DNA from: Bryobacterales bacterium
Lineage (GTDB): Bacteria; Acidobacteriota; Terriglobia; Bryobacterales; Bryobacteraceae
DNA: 6,564 nt
Direction of reading: 5' to 3'
Assembly (NCBI GenBank): GCA_025353235.1
Contig: JANXQZ010001047.1
Coordinates: 1-6,564 of the forward strand
Positions within the stretch are counted from its first letter, which is position 1. Every line of letters begins with the position of its first letter. The translations under genes were made by a program, and so were the position numbers. Positions 1 to 6,498 of the stretch are shown piece by piece. The notes below the pieces were generated by a model. That model saw only the letters and a list, made by a program, of their open reading frames with translations, made no database searches and had not been told where the DNA came from.

Positions 1-1
1 C

Positions 2-250
2 GCCGAGATTCTCGCCAATGTGAAAAAGCGAAGCCAATGTCAGGCCAAGGTTGAGGAGCAGCGGCAGAAACTGATCGAAGCCCGAAGGCAGTACGAGTTG
101 CTGGACCGATTGAGGCAGAAGGCGCTGACCGAATGGCAGGCTGCCCAGGACAAAGAACAAGAAGAGTTGGCTGGCGAGCTCTACCTGGCTAAGCGGCGGC
201 GCGGGCTCCCGACTTCAGAAACGCCAGAAACTCCTCCGTCTTCTTGGTAA
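2..250 (+). CDS. fliJ: FliJ-like flagellar export protein, C-terminal part (5' end outside window)
   Basis: An open frame runs from the left edge to TAA at 248-250, giving the last 82 residues of a protein. It is almost wholly charged and helical: Glu, Gln, Lys and Arg at heptad-like spacing from the edge to about residue 68. The pattern 'LIEARRQYELLDRLRQKALTEW' split as LIEARRQYELL / DRLRQKALTEW, followed by a Gln/Glu-rich stretch, resembles the C-terminal half of FliJ, the small coiled-coil chaperone and escort protein that works with the FliI ATPase at the flagellar type III export gate in the cytoplasm. FliJ proteins normally end near the position of KRRRG here. The last 14 residues are Pro/Thr/Ser-rich and coding-antisense to the end of dsbD, so they are probably an unstructured tail. 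The gene would normally follow fliI, which lies off the window. It could instead be another coiled-coil protein, because low-complexity similarity is weak evidence. Confidence 0.6.
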   Translation, partial: AEILANVKKRSQCQAKVEEQRQKLIEARRQYELLDRLRQKALTEWQAAQDKEQEELAGELYLAKRRRGLPTSETPETPPSSW

Positions 251-2069
251 TGCCTGGGAAGGTGGCGATGATTTTTTCATCGGGATCCAGCAGAGCGTAA
301 AACGGAAGAGCCAGAGTACCGAATTTCGTCTCTTCGAGTTTCACGTTCGCTTCGGAGGCGCCATCGGTTCCATCGGTAAAGAGGTCCACCAGGACGAAGT
401 CTTTGATTGCACCGCTAATCTCTGGACGGGGAAACATATTCGCCTTCATCCAGTGGCAGTTCGTGCAGGCGTAACCCGTGAAGTTGACCAGAACGAGTTT
501 GTTCTCCTGCCGCGCTTTTGCCAGCGCCTCGCGATACTGGTTCTTCATCCACGGGCCGCTTGTTTCGCCCGCCGGTCCTGAAGGGCCGAATAGGCTGGCG
601 CTCGCTGCTGGGATGTACGCGTCAATTTCGCCCAGCTTCGCGCCAAACATTCCGGGCAGTAAACTAAGCGCAAAGATGAGGAAAAGCGCTCCTGTTAAAA
701 TTCGGCCTACGCCCACGGGCTCGTCCGATTTGATGCCCTCCAGGCGCAAGAATCCCAGCAAGTACAGTCCAGGCAGGGCAAATAGAACAACCCAAGCCGC
801 CAAGAAAACCCCGCGCGACAGGAGATTGGTTTGGAGCACTTGGTCGATGTTGCTCAGGTATTTGATCGAGGCAGCCAGAACAATAAAGCCCAGGACGATC
901 TTCACCCGCACCAGCCAACCGCCGCTCTTGGGCATCCGCTGCAGGTACGACGGGAACAAAGCCAGGAGGAAAAATGGCGCGGCTAATCCTGTGGCAAAGG
1001 TCATCATTCCGAGCACCGGCTTCAGTCCGCTCGATTGAACGGACGCGACCAGCAACGGACCTACGATCGGACCCACGCACGCGAACGAGGTCAACGAGAA
1101 AGTCAGGCCCATCAATAGCGTGCCGACGTATCCGCCTCGTTGGGAGGCTTGGTCGAGCTTTGTCAGCAGTCCAGAAGGAAGCGTCAATTCATAGGCACCC
1201 AGAAGGCTTAGACCAAAGACTACGAAGACGATGACAATGAACCCGTTCACCCATGGGCTAGACCCTAACTGAATCACCCCAAACGGACCGGCGATTGCCT
1301 TTGTAAGCAGACCCAAGCCCGTGAAAAGGACGATGATGCCGAGGCAAAAGACTAGGGCCTGCATGACGCCGTCCCGCTTGGCCGTGTTCCCGCGCTTGAG
1401 AAAATAGGAAACTGTAAACGGGATCATCGGGAAGACGCACGGCGTGAAAATGGCGGCCAAACCAGCTCCGAACGCGATCAGAAGGAACTGGCCTAAATCT
1501 TCCTCAGGCGCTTGCGCGGTGGCCGGTTTCTTGGGAGTTTCGGCACCAGCACTGATGGGGTAAAAGCCCGCCGGAATCACGACTGCGCCTGATTTGGCAG
1601 CCGGATCGATGGTTAGAGTCGCCGAGGCCGACTTCCGCTTGGGAGGCAGGCAAATCTTATCCGTACAAGTTTGATAGCGCGTCTGGCCCGTCAACTCAAG
1701 CGGACCGGAGGGCGCATCCTTCTTCAGATCCACCCGGATCAGAAAATTGGCTTCGTTTTGAAAAGTCTCTGTATCTAGTTGAAAATTAGCGTCGAACTTG
1801 CGATCAGGCTTGGGCTGGAACACCGCAAAGCCAGCGATGGCTGGATTTTGTGCCAAGCCGACAGTCGTCGGGTTCGGTCCGCCTTTGGGAGTGGTGGCGG
1901 AGTAGAGGTGCCAGCCAGGATCGATTTTCCCGGTCAACCGTGCTAGCACGGAACCGCCCGGAGCGGCAGTGGACGAATCGAGGGTGAGGGTCCATTTAAC
2001 CGGATCCTCCGCCGCGACCAGACATGCCGTAGTCAAGCACGCCGCAAGCGCAAAACGCCACGAGCTAAT
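189..2069 (-). CDS. dsbD: Thiol:disulfide interchange protein DsbD (cytochrome c biogenesis type), likely ATT start
   Basis: DsbD carries electrons from cytoplasmic thioredoxin across the inner membrane to periplasmic oxidised partners such as DsbC/DsbG or cytochrome c maturation proteins. From the assumed start the protein has 626 residues (E. coli DsbD has 565). Order: signal peptide 1-20 (hydrophobic core, cleavage after LVAA); periplasmic alpha domain about 25-155 with the Cys pair C135/C140 in [12 protein letters not shown]; CcdA-like membrane domain about 192-475 with eight likely helices and the redox cysteines C211 (FTPCVFPM) and C331 ([10 protein letters not shown]); thioredoxin-like gamma domain about 508-620 with C535-TN-C538 and cis-Pro 589 (ALPF). 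All six redox cysteines are present. No ATG, GTG or TTG sits at the signal peptide; ATT at 2069-2067 overlaps the plsX stop and gives a good one. In-frame TTG (2141) or GTG (2156) would add 24 or 29 residues that overlap plsX. Function sure, start unsure. Confidence 0.93.
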   Translation of the reverse strand: MSSWRFALAACLTTACLVAAEDPVKWTLTLDSSTAAPGGSVLARLTGKIDPGWHLYSATTPKGGPNPTTVGLAQNPAIAGFAVFQPKPDRKFDANFQLDTETFQNEANFLIRVDLKKDAPSGPLELTGQTRYQTCTDKICLPPKRKSASATLTIDPAAKSGAVVIPAGFYPISAGAETPKKPATAQAPEEDLGQFLLIAFGAGLAAIFTPCVFPMIPFTVSYFLKRGNTAKRDGVMQALVFCLGIIVLFTGLGLLTKAIAGPFGVIQLGSSPWVNGFIVIVFVVFGLSLLGAYELTLPSGLLTKLDQASQRGGYVGTLLMGLTFSLTSFACVGPIVGPLLVASVQSSGLKPVLGMMTFATGLAAPFFLLALFPSYLQRMPKSGGWLVRVKIVLGFIVLAASIKYLSNIDQVLQTNLLSRGVFLAAWVVLFALPGLYLLGFLRLEGIKSDEPVGVGRILTGALFLIFALSLLPGMFGAKLGEIDAYIPAASASLFGPSGPAGETSGPWMKNQYREALAKARQENKLVLVNFTGYACTNCHWMKANMFPRPEISGAIKDFVLVDLFTDGTDGASEANVKLEETKFGTLALPFYALLDPDEKIIATFPGITKKTEEFLAFLKSGARAAA

Positions 2070-3087
2070 CGGCCGACTTACTCTTAGCCGACCACCTGCC
2101 GAGTTCGGCCTCGATCCGTTGATTGACGCCGCCCCCAGCAAGTTCCGCGGCGACACGAATGGCGTTCTTGATTGCGTTGGCGTTAGACCTGCCGTGGCTG
2201 ATAATGCACACTCCGCGGATTCCGAGCAGGGGGGCACCGCCGTATTCGGAGTAGTCCACGCGCTTTTTGAAATCATTGAATGCCTCCCGTGCAAGAACAT
2301 ACCCGATCTTTCTGGTGATCGTGGCTCGAAGGGATTCCTGAAGCATCGTGCGGAACATATCCACCAAGCCCTCGCTGACTTTGAGCGCGACGTTTCCAAC
2401 GAATCCATCGCAGACGATGACATCCGTCTCCCCGGCATAAAGATCTCGGCCCTCCACATTCCCAATAAAGTGGATCGGCAAACTCTTCAGCAGCGGAGTA
2501 ACCGCCCGAGTGAGGTCGTTTCCCTTATGCTCTTCCTCGCCGATCGAGAGCAGGCCCACCCGCGGCTTAGGATTGCGAAACACCACGCGGGAGTAGATCT
2601 CGCCCATCACGGCGAACTGCGCCAGCATGCGAGGGCTCGAATCCACGTTCGCGCCTACATCGATTACCACCACGGGCGAACCTTTTAAAGTCGGAAAGGC
2701 AGATGCCAACGCGGGGCGTTCCACCCCTGGGAGCATGCCTTGCACGATTTTCACCGTAGCCATCACGGCTCCCGTGTTACCGGCCGAGACAACTCCCTGG
2801 GCAACTCCTTCTCTGACGAGCCTGGAAGCAACCCTGATAGAGCTATCCCGTTTGCCTCGCATGGCCTTGCCTGCACTGTCTTCCATCGTCACTACTTCCG
2901 TAGCGTTGCGGATTTCAATGGGAAGCGCTTTCACGCCTTCGTGCCGTGCCAGTTCCTTTTGAATGATCTCTTCACGCCCGACCAGGATAATCCTGACGTT
3001 CAACGATCGGGCGGCGCTAATCGCACCTTCGACTTCCGCCTTAGGGGCACTGTCGCCGCCCATGGCGTCCACCGCAATGGTCAGCAT
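2065..3087 (-). CDS. plsX: Phosphate acyltransferase PlsX
   Basis: PlsX converts acyl-ACP and phosphate to acyl-phosphate, the acyl donor for PlsY in the first step of phosphatidic acid synthesis; it is a peripheral protein on the cytoplasmic face of the membrane. The 340 residues match the family's usual length (about 330-356). Family motifs seen in order: AVDAMGGD at 5-12, SAGNTGA at 101-107, VIDVGAN at 141-147, GNVEGRD at 209-215, [11 protein letters not shown] at 226-236, YGGAPLLGI at 282-290, and [14 protein letters not shown] at 297-310. I chose the ATG at 3087 because the conserved N-terminus begins at once ([12 protein letters not shown]). A TTG at 3105 would add six residues; neither start has a strong Shine-Dalgarno. 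The gene sits 36 bases after rpmF and its stop overlaps the presumed dsbD start, so translation of the two is probably coupled. Confidence 0.96.
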   Translation of the reverse strand: MLTIAVDAMGGDSAPKAEVEGAISAARSLNVRIILVGREEIIQKELARHEGVKALPIEIRNATEVVTMEDSAGKAMRGKRDSSIRVASRLVREGVAQGVVSAGNTGAVMATVKIVQGMLPGVERPALASAFPTLKGSPVVVIDVGANVDSSPRMLAQFAVMGEIYSRVVFRNPKPRVGLLSIGEEEHKGNDLTRAVTPLLKSLPIHFIGNVEGRDLYAGETDVIVCDGFVGNVALKVSEGLVDMFRTMLQESLRATITRKIGYVLAREAFNDFKKRVDYSEYGGAPLLGIRGVCIISHGRSNANAIKNAIRVAAELAGGGVNQRIEAELGRWSAKSKSAD

Positions 3088-3123
3088 GAGACGGAGTTCA
3101 CTCAAACACCCGTGGCGGCCAGA

Positions 3124-3306
3124 CTACTGTTCGGCGACTTCGATCACTTCGCGGCCTTTATAGCGACCACAATTCGGGCAGGCGCGATGCGGGAGCTTGG
3201 GTTCGTGGCAATTCGGGCACTCGGATACCCCGGCTGCTCGCAAATGATCATGTGCGCGTCGCATGGACGTCCGGCGCTTGGAGTGGCGTCGTTTTGGATT
3301 TGGCAT
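3124..3306 (-). CDS. rpmF: 50S ribosomal protein L32 (bL32), zinc-binding form
   Basis: This is a 60-residue basic protein of the large ribosomal subunit. It starts MPNPKRRHSKRRTSMRRAHD, the typical L32 N-terminus of Lys/Arg-rich RNA-binding tail, and carries a complete zinc ribbon with C30-x2-C33 and C43-x2-C46. It is therefore the four-cysteine (zinc-dependent) form and not the cysteine-free paralogue some bacteria switch to under zinc limitation. The ATG at 3306-3304 is supported by GAGAGG eight bases upstream (minus strand, 3320-3315). It lies 21 bases after yceD and 36 bases before plsX, the classic yceD-rpmF-plsX order. Confidence 0.97.
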   Translation of the reverse strand: MPNPKRRHSKRRTSMRRAHDHLRAAGVSECPNCHEPKLPHRACPNCGRYKGREVIEVAEQ

Positions 3307-3314
3307 TTCAGATT

Positions 3315-3320
3315 CCTCTC
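3315..3320 (-). promoter_or_regulatory. Shine-Dalgarno of rpmF
   Basis: GAGAGG on the minus strand, with eight bases between it and the rpmF ATG at 3306. It lies wholly within the 21-base gap between yceD and rpmF, giving L32 its own ribosome entry site in the operon. It fixes the rpmF start. Confidence 0.75.
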
Positions 3321-3327
3321 GTATTAC

Positions 3328-3864
3328 TCAATTTAGCGTTAAACTTCTCAGTGCTTCCCAGCGATCATCGGCGGACTTCGCATGGCAATCACAGCCGGAG
3401 CTGTTCCGGTTCTGTCCGCAGATCGGGCAAATTCCCTTGCAAGCTTCATTGCAGACACGCTGCATCGGCATCGAAAGCAGTATATGCTCCCGCAAGACCT
3501 CTTTCAACTCAAGGCCGCCGCCTTCATAAAACGAAAGCTCGACTTCCCCTTCATCGAGTTCAACCTCTTCCGCCGCATGGTGCGCATGAGCAGGCGGCGC
3601 CGGGCGGTAAAACAGGTCGAAGGTGGATTCGACGGGGTGGAGCGCCGTTTCTAAACAACGGTCGCAATCGGCCTCCATGGTCACCTGCAGCTTGCCTTGC
3701 ACGCGGATCTCACCCAACGTATCTCCCAACAACTCCACCGCGCCACCGGCTGCCAATGGACTTATTTGCCGAAGTCCAGAATCGAGAAAGTCGATTTCCC
3801 CCGGCTGAAAGGTCACCTCAAAATGTGCCTTCCGAACTTCCAGATCCTTCACGCTGAAAAACAC
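3328..3864 (-). CDS. yceD: DUF177 / YceD family protein (large-subunit rRNA accumulation protein)
   Basis: YceD-family proteins (DUF177, PF02620) are encoded next to rpmF in most bacteria and in plants; they are needed for normal 23S rRNA accumulation, though the mechanism is not well known. The 178-residue product has the family layout: a beta-rich N-terminal part, a CxxC knuckle at C67/C70 (CDRCLE), a variable acidic linker with His residues at 90-110, a helix LKEVLREHILLSMPMQRVC, then the cysteine cluster C138, C142, C146, C149, C158 and C160 and a short C-terminal helix DDRWEALRSL. The eight cysteines suggest one or two zinc sites (inference). The start is GTG at 3864, because AGAGG lies six bases upstream and the frame fits the family N-terminus. 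It is the first gene of the operon, about 32 bases downstream of a strong predicted promoter. Confidence 0.88.
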   Translation of the reverse strand: MFFSVKDLEVRKAHFEVTFQPGEIDFLDSGLRQISPLAAGGAVELLGDTLGEIRVQGKLQVTMEADCDRCLETALHPVESTFDLFYRPAPPAHAHHAAEEVELDEGEVELSFYEGGGLELKEVLREHILLSMPMQRVCNEACKGICPICGQNRNSSGCDCHAKSADDRWEALRSLTLN

Positions 3865-3870
3865 AACACA

Positions 3871-3875
3871 CCTCT
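3871..3875 (-). promoter_or_regulatory. Shine-Dalgarno of yceD
   Basis: AGAGG on the minus strand, six bases before the GTG at 3864. This strong site is the main reason for accepting a GTG start for yceD; no in-frame ATG occurs nearby in the N-terminal region. Confidence 0.7.
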
Positions 3876-3903
3876 ACCTACATCGACCTAGCGGCGAAAT
3901 TCG

Positions 3904-3912
3904 ATTATAGCA
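3904..3912 (-). promoter_or_regulatory. Extended -10 promoter of the yceD-rpmF-plsX-dsbD operon
   Basis: Reading the minus strand, TGC-TATAAT gives a perfect sigma-70 -10 hexamer (3909-3904) preceded by the extended -10 TG (3912-3911). No good -35 is present: the best is ATTACA (four of six matches to TTGACA) at a 19-base spacing, or TTACAC at 18. That is consistent with reliance on the extended -10. The expected transcript start near 3896-3898 would leave a leader of about 32 bases carrying the yceD Shine-Dalgarno. Prediction from consensus only. Confidence 0.6.
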
Positions 3913-3940
3913 GGGGCTTTGGGAATGGTGTAATTGAAGC

Positions 3941-4318
3941 ATGGGATGGTCGGCGCTGGGAGCGGTGGCGATGGCGTTGGCGGTTTCGTTGGGAGCTTTC
4001 GGCGCTCATGGCTTGCGCGGCAAACTGGATGCGTATTCGATGGGCGTGTACGAGCGGGCGGTCTTCTATCATTTCGTGCATGCGATGGGGCTGCTGATTG
4101 TTCCGTTGTTTGTAAGGGCGGGCGCGTTAACGGAGGTGGCAGGGTCGCGGATTTCGATGCTGTTGGTGGCGGGTATCGTGCTGTTTTCGGGGAGTCTTTA
4201 TGCGCTTGCGACTAGTGGGGTCCGGGTGTTGGGTGCGGTCACACCTCTTGGAGGCTTGGCTTTTATTGCGGCGTGGCTTATGCTTGGCTGGGGTTTAGGG
4301 CGCGGAGGTTTTCGCTAG
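3941..4318 (+). CDS. DUF423 family small integral membrane protein (YgdD/YwdK-like)
   Basis: A 125-residue hydrophobic protein of the DUF423 family (PF04241), for which I know no established biochemical function. The family signature is clear: GAFGAHGLRGKLD at 18-30 after the first helix, then Y37-ERAVFYHFVHAMGLL to 52, and AVTPLGGLAFIAAW at 99-112. Four membrane helices are likely, at about 3-22, 42-61, 70-90 and 98-119. The ATG at 3941 gives the standard N-terminus, with no strong Shine-Dalgarno (only GAAG close to the start). It is the first gene of the rightward run, and its TAG is one base before the next ATG. The coding strand is unusually G- and T-rich, which opens a spurious second frame at 3934-4215. 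Confidence 0.9.
   Translation: MGWSALGAVAMALAVSLGAFGAHGLRGKLDAYSMGVYERAVFYHFVHAMGLLIVPLFVRAGALTEVAGSRISMLLVAGIVLFSGSLYALATSGVRVLGAVTPLGGLAFIAAWLMLGWGLGRGGFR
4304..4308 (+). promoter_or_regulatory. Probable Shine-Dalgarno of the cyclase-family gene
   Basis: GGAGG inside the last codons of the DUF423 gene, 11 bases before the ATG at 4320. The spacing is a little long, but it is the only strong site here, and its position implies that the cyclase is translated from a transcript that also covers the DUF423 gene. Confidence 0.5.
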
Positions 4319-4319
4319 G

Positions 4320-5141
4320 ATGTGCTTTACTGCAACCGTGAAGCTCTTTGACTTAATCCAGAACAGCCGGGTGTTCGATCTCGCGCAGCCGTACTTCGTC
4401 GGCATGCCGCATTTTCCAACTCACCCTCCCTTTCTCTTCAGCCTTACCAAGAAGCATGGCGATTTGATTAGCGAGGGTGGCGTTAGTTCGGCGGCGGATG
4501 CCATCACGTTTGGCGGCCACGTGGGCACCCACATCGACGCGCTTTGCCACTTCTCCTGTGGAGGCATGTGGTACGGCGGAGTGCCTGCGAGTGAGAACCA
4601 GAGCTACGGCGGCGGCATGTCGCAGCTGAGTGTCGACACCATCGCTCCCATTCTGCGGCGCGGAGTGCTGCTGGATGTCGCGGGCCATCTGGGGCAGGAG
4701 GCGCTTGCGAAAGACTTCGCCATTACGCCGGAACATTTAGAAGCCACAGCCCGATCGCAGAAGGTGGAGATCGAAGCAGGCGATGTGGTGCTGTTGCGGA
4801 CGGGATGGGGCCGTTATTTCGACGATGCCGCGAAGTACATCACGGGCGGAAGAGGGCCGCAGCCTGCGGGACCGGGTCCGGAAATCGCGGGAGCACGCTG
4901 GCTCAGCGAGCGGCGGGTGTTCGCTGCCGGGTCCGATACAGTAGCCTTCGAGCGGGTCCCTGCGGGATCGATGCCGGTGCACGTTCATCTGCTGGTGGAA
5001 AGCGGTATCCACATCATCGAGGTCCTCGATTTAGAAGCTTTGGCAAAGGCTCAAGTGTACGAATTTCTGTTTGTTGCCGCGCCGTTGAAGATTCAGGGAG
5101 GCACCGGTTCTCCGATTCGCCCCCTCGCAATCTGTCTGTGA
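4320..5141 (+). CDS. Cyclase family protein (PF04199), putative metal-dependent hydrolase
   Basis: A 273-residue protein of the family that includes kynurenine formamidase KynB, isatin hydrolase and polyketide cyclase-like enzymes, which bind Mn or Zn and often hydrolyse amides or lactams. The metal motif HxGTHxDxxxH is intact: H67-VGT-H71-I-D73-ALC-H77. Other family features are VFDLAQPYFVGMPHFP at 18-33, the strand GDVVLLRTGW at 154-163, PGPEIAGARWL at 185-195, the VHVHLLVESGIHIIEVL segment at 220-236, and the terminal SPIRPLAI at 264-271. No signal peptide, so it is probably cytoplasmic. ATG at 4320 is chosen; a GTG at 4338 would remove six residues. It is longer than KynB (about 210), has an insertion around 81-105 (Gly/Tyr-rich, GGMWYGGVPASENQSYGGGM), and no kynurenine-pathway genes are nearby, so the substrate is unknown. 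Confidence 0.87.
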   Translation: MCFTATVKLFDLIQNSRVFDLAQPYFVGMPHFPTHPPFLFSLTKKHGDLISEGGVSSAADAITFGGHVGTHIDALCHFSCGGMWYGGVPASENQSYGGGMSQLSVDTIAPILRRGVLLDVAGHLGQEALAKDFAITPEHLEATARSQKVEIEAGDVVLLRTGWGRYFDDAAKYITGGRGPQPAGPGPEIAGARWLSERRVFAAGSDTVAFERVPAGSMPVHVHLLVESGIHIIEVLDLEALAKAQVYEFLFVAAPLKIQGGTGSPIRPLAICL

Positions 5142-5164
5142 CACGGGCACCCTCGCCCACGTGT
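5141..5164 (+). terminator. Imperfect hairpin after the cyclase gene (possible weak terminator)
   Basis: ACACGGGC at 5141-5148 can pair with GCCC (5155-5158) and GTGT (5161-5164), leaving a six-base loop and a two-base bulge (AC). There is no clear T-run after it, only GTTAACTTT. It could attenuate transcription between the cyclase and mgtE or mean nothing; low confidence. Confidence 0.2.
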
Positions 5165-5184
5165 TAACTTTGCCGTAGCAGCCA

Positions 5185-6498
5185 ATGATCGAAATTCACG
5201 AACCGGCTCTCGAAGAGCTGATCCATGACTGGAGCACGCTAAATAGAGAGGAGCGGCTCGCCCGCTTCCGAAGCCTTCCGCCAGGCCAGGACGATGATTT
5301 TTTCCTCAGCCTGGAAGATCACGACGAGGCGGATCTGGTAGTCTCCATGCCAGCCTCCGAACGTCGCCTGTGGATGAGATTGCTTGCCCCCGATGACGCG
5401 GCCGATTTGATCCAGAACGCACCGCGATCCTGCCAGGCCGACCTGCTTGCCGAGCTGGACGACGCCACCCGCAAGGAAGTCTCGGCTCTGCTGGCATACA
5501 AGGAAGATGTCGCGGGCGGCCGCATGAGCCCTCGCTTCGCACGGGTTCGGCCCGACTCGACCATGGACGAGGCCATTGCCTATCTGCGTCGCCAGGCCGC
5601 GCAGGTGGAAACGATTTACTACGCGTACGCTCTCGATGAAGAACAGCGTCTGCTGGGAGTGGTGTCGTTCCGGGATCTCTTTTCGGCCGATCGCACAAAG
5701 ACTGTCCGGCAGGTGATGCGGACCCGCTTCGTGTCAGTGCTGGCAAACACGGATCAGGAGCAGCTCGCCAAGCTTTTCCGAGAGCACCATCTGCTGGCGA
5801 TTCCCGTGGTGGACGGGGACCACCGAATGCAAGGAATCGTGACGATCGACGATATTGTTTCCGTCCTGCAGCAAGAGAACAGCGAGGATATTCAGAAGGT
5901 CGGCGGAATGGAGGGGCTCGACCGGCCTTATCTCGAGATTGGCTTCTTGCAAATGGTGAGGAAGCGCGCCGGGTGGCTCGCGATTCTATTCGTTGGAGAA
6001 ATGTTCACCGCAACCGCAATGGGCTACTTCGAGGATGAGATCGCCAAGGCAGTGGTGCTGGCGCTCTTCCTTCCTCTGATTATCAGCAGCGGAGGAAATT
6101 CAGGATCTCAGGCCACCACCCTGGTAATTCGGGCCATGGCTCTCGGGGAAGTGCGGCTGCGGGACTGGTATCGCGTAATTCGCCGCGAGTTAGGCGCTGG
6201 CATGGTTCTGGGCGCGGGTCTGGCTAGCATCGGCATGGCTCGCATACTGATCTGGCAAGCGGTCAAAGGGGCTTATGGTGTGCACTACCTGTTGGTTGCG
6301 TTCACCATTGCGCTGAGCTTAGTGGGGGTAGTCACTTTTGGGACCGTGGCTGGATCGATGCTGCCGTTCATCTTGCGGCGCTGCGGATTGGATCCCGCGA
6401 GCGCTTCAGCACCCTTTGTGGCCACGCTGGTGGATGTTACCGGGCTGATTATTTATTTCTCAGTGGCTGGCCTGATTCTTCGGGGAACGCTGCTGTAA
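5185..6498 (+). CDS. mgtE: Magnesium transporter MgtE
   Basis: MgtE is a homodimeric inner-membrane Mg2+ channel that closes when its cytosolic domains bind Mg2+. The 437 residues match the family (about 450). Order: acidic helical N domain about 1-112 (LNREERLARFRSLP; LLAPDDAADLIQNAP); tandem CBS domains about 113-175 and 178-232 (VMRTRFVSVLANTDQEQLA; GIVTIDDIVSVL); connecting plug helix about 235-258; membrane domain about 260-435 with five helices. The pore motif SSGGNSGSQATTLVIRAMA is at 301-319. D417 in ATLVDVTGLIIYF sits where the pore Asp of Thermus MgtE (D432) is expected. ATG at 5185 begins at the expected N domain; no good Shine-Dalgarno precedes it. Only 43 bases separate it from the cyclase, too short for an Mg-sensing M-box leader, so control is probably by channel gating and not at the RNA level here (inference). 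Confidence 0.95.
   Translation: MIEIHEPALEELIHDWSTLNREERLARFRSLPPGQDDDFFLSLEDHDEADLVVSMPASERRLWMRLLAPDDAADLIQNAPRSCQADLLAELDDATRKEVSALLAYKEDVAGGRMSPRFARVRPDSTMDEAIAYLRRQAAQVETIYYAYALDEEQRLLGVVSFRDLFSADRTKTVRQVMRTRFVSVLANTDQEQLAKLFREHHLLAIPVVDGDHRMQGIVTIDDIVSVLQQENSEDIQKVGGMEGLDRPYLEIGFLQMVRKRAGWLAILFVGEMFTATAMGYFEDEIAKAVVLALFLPLIISSGGNSGSQATTLVIRAMALGEVRLRDWYRVIRRELGAGMVLGAGLASIGMARILIWQAVKGAYGVHYLLVAFTIALSLVGVVTFGTVAGSMLPFILRRCGLDPASASAPFVATLVDVTGLIIYFSVAGLILRGTLL

Larger units (their letters stand above)
3865..3940. other. Divergent intergenic spacer between the yceD operon and the DUF423 gene
   Basis: These 76 bases separate two oppositely oriented transcription units. The minus-strand promoter and Shine-Dalgarno of yceD fill the left and middle parts. 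On the plus strand I find no convincing -35/-10 pair for the DUF423 gene: TGTAAT at 3929-3934 is -10-like, but it lies too close to the start codon and has no partner at proper spacing. No operator-like inverted repeat stands out. Confidence 0.5.

Noticed and set aside
2070..2465. N-terminal extension of the dsbD frame to a TTG at 2465
   Set aside because: It would overlap plsX by about 400 bases, the added residues look like an out-of-frame translation, and a proper signal peptide begins much later.
1969..2688. 239-codon open frame on the plus strand opposite plsX and dsbD
   Set aside because: It is antisense to two well-recognised genes, has no family motif I know, and is expected from GC-rich codon bias on the opposite strand.
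2740..3336. 198-codon plus-strand open frame opposite plsX and rpmF
   Set aside because: Antisense shadow across two conserved genes and the gap between them; composition is not protein-like and no motif is visible.
3934..4215. Second plus-strand frame of 93 codons overlapping the DUF423 gene
   Set aside because: Its Gly/Val/Arg-rich product is an artefact of the G- and T-rich coding strand; the DUF423 frame has clear family motifs.
4320..5141. Identity as kynurenine formamidase kynB
   Set aside because: The metal motif is shared by the whole family; the protein is longer than KynB, has an extra insertion, and no kynureninase or tryptophan dioxygenase gene is near.
5142..5184. Possible Mg-sensing riboswitch (M-box or ykkC-like) before mgtE
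   Set aside because: Only 43 bases lie between the cyclase stop and the mgtE ATG, far too short for an M-box, and there is no long conserved helix set.
5306..5746. 146-codon minus-strand open frame inside mgtE
   Set aside because: Pro/Arg/Ser-rich antisense shadow of a clear MgtE coding region, with no ribosome site or motif.
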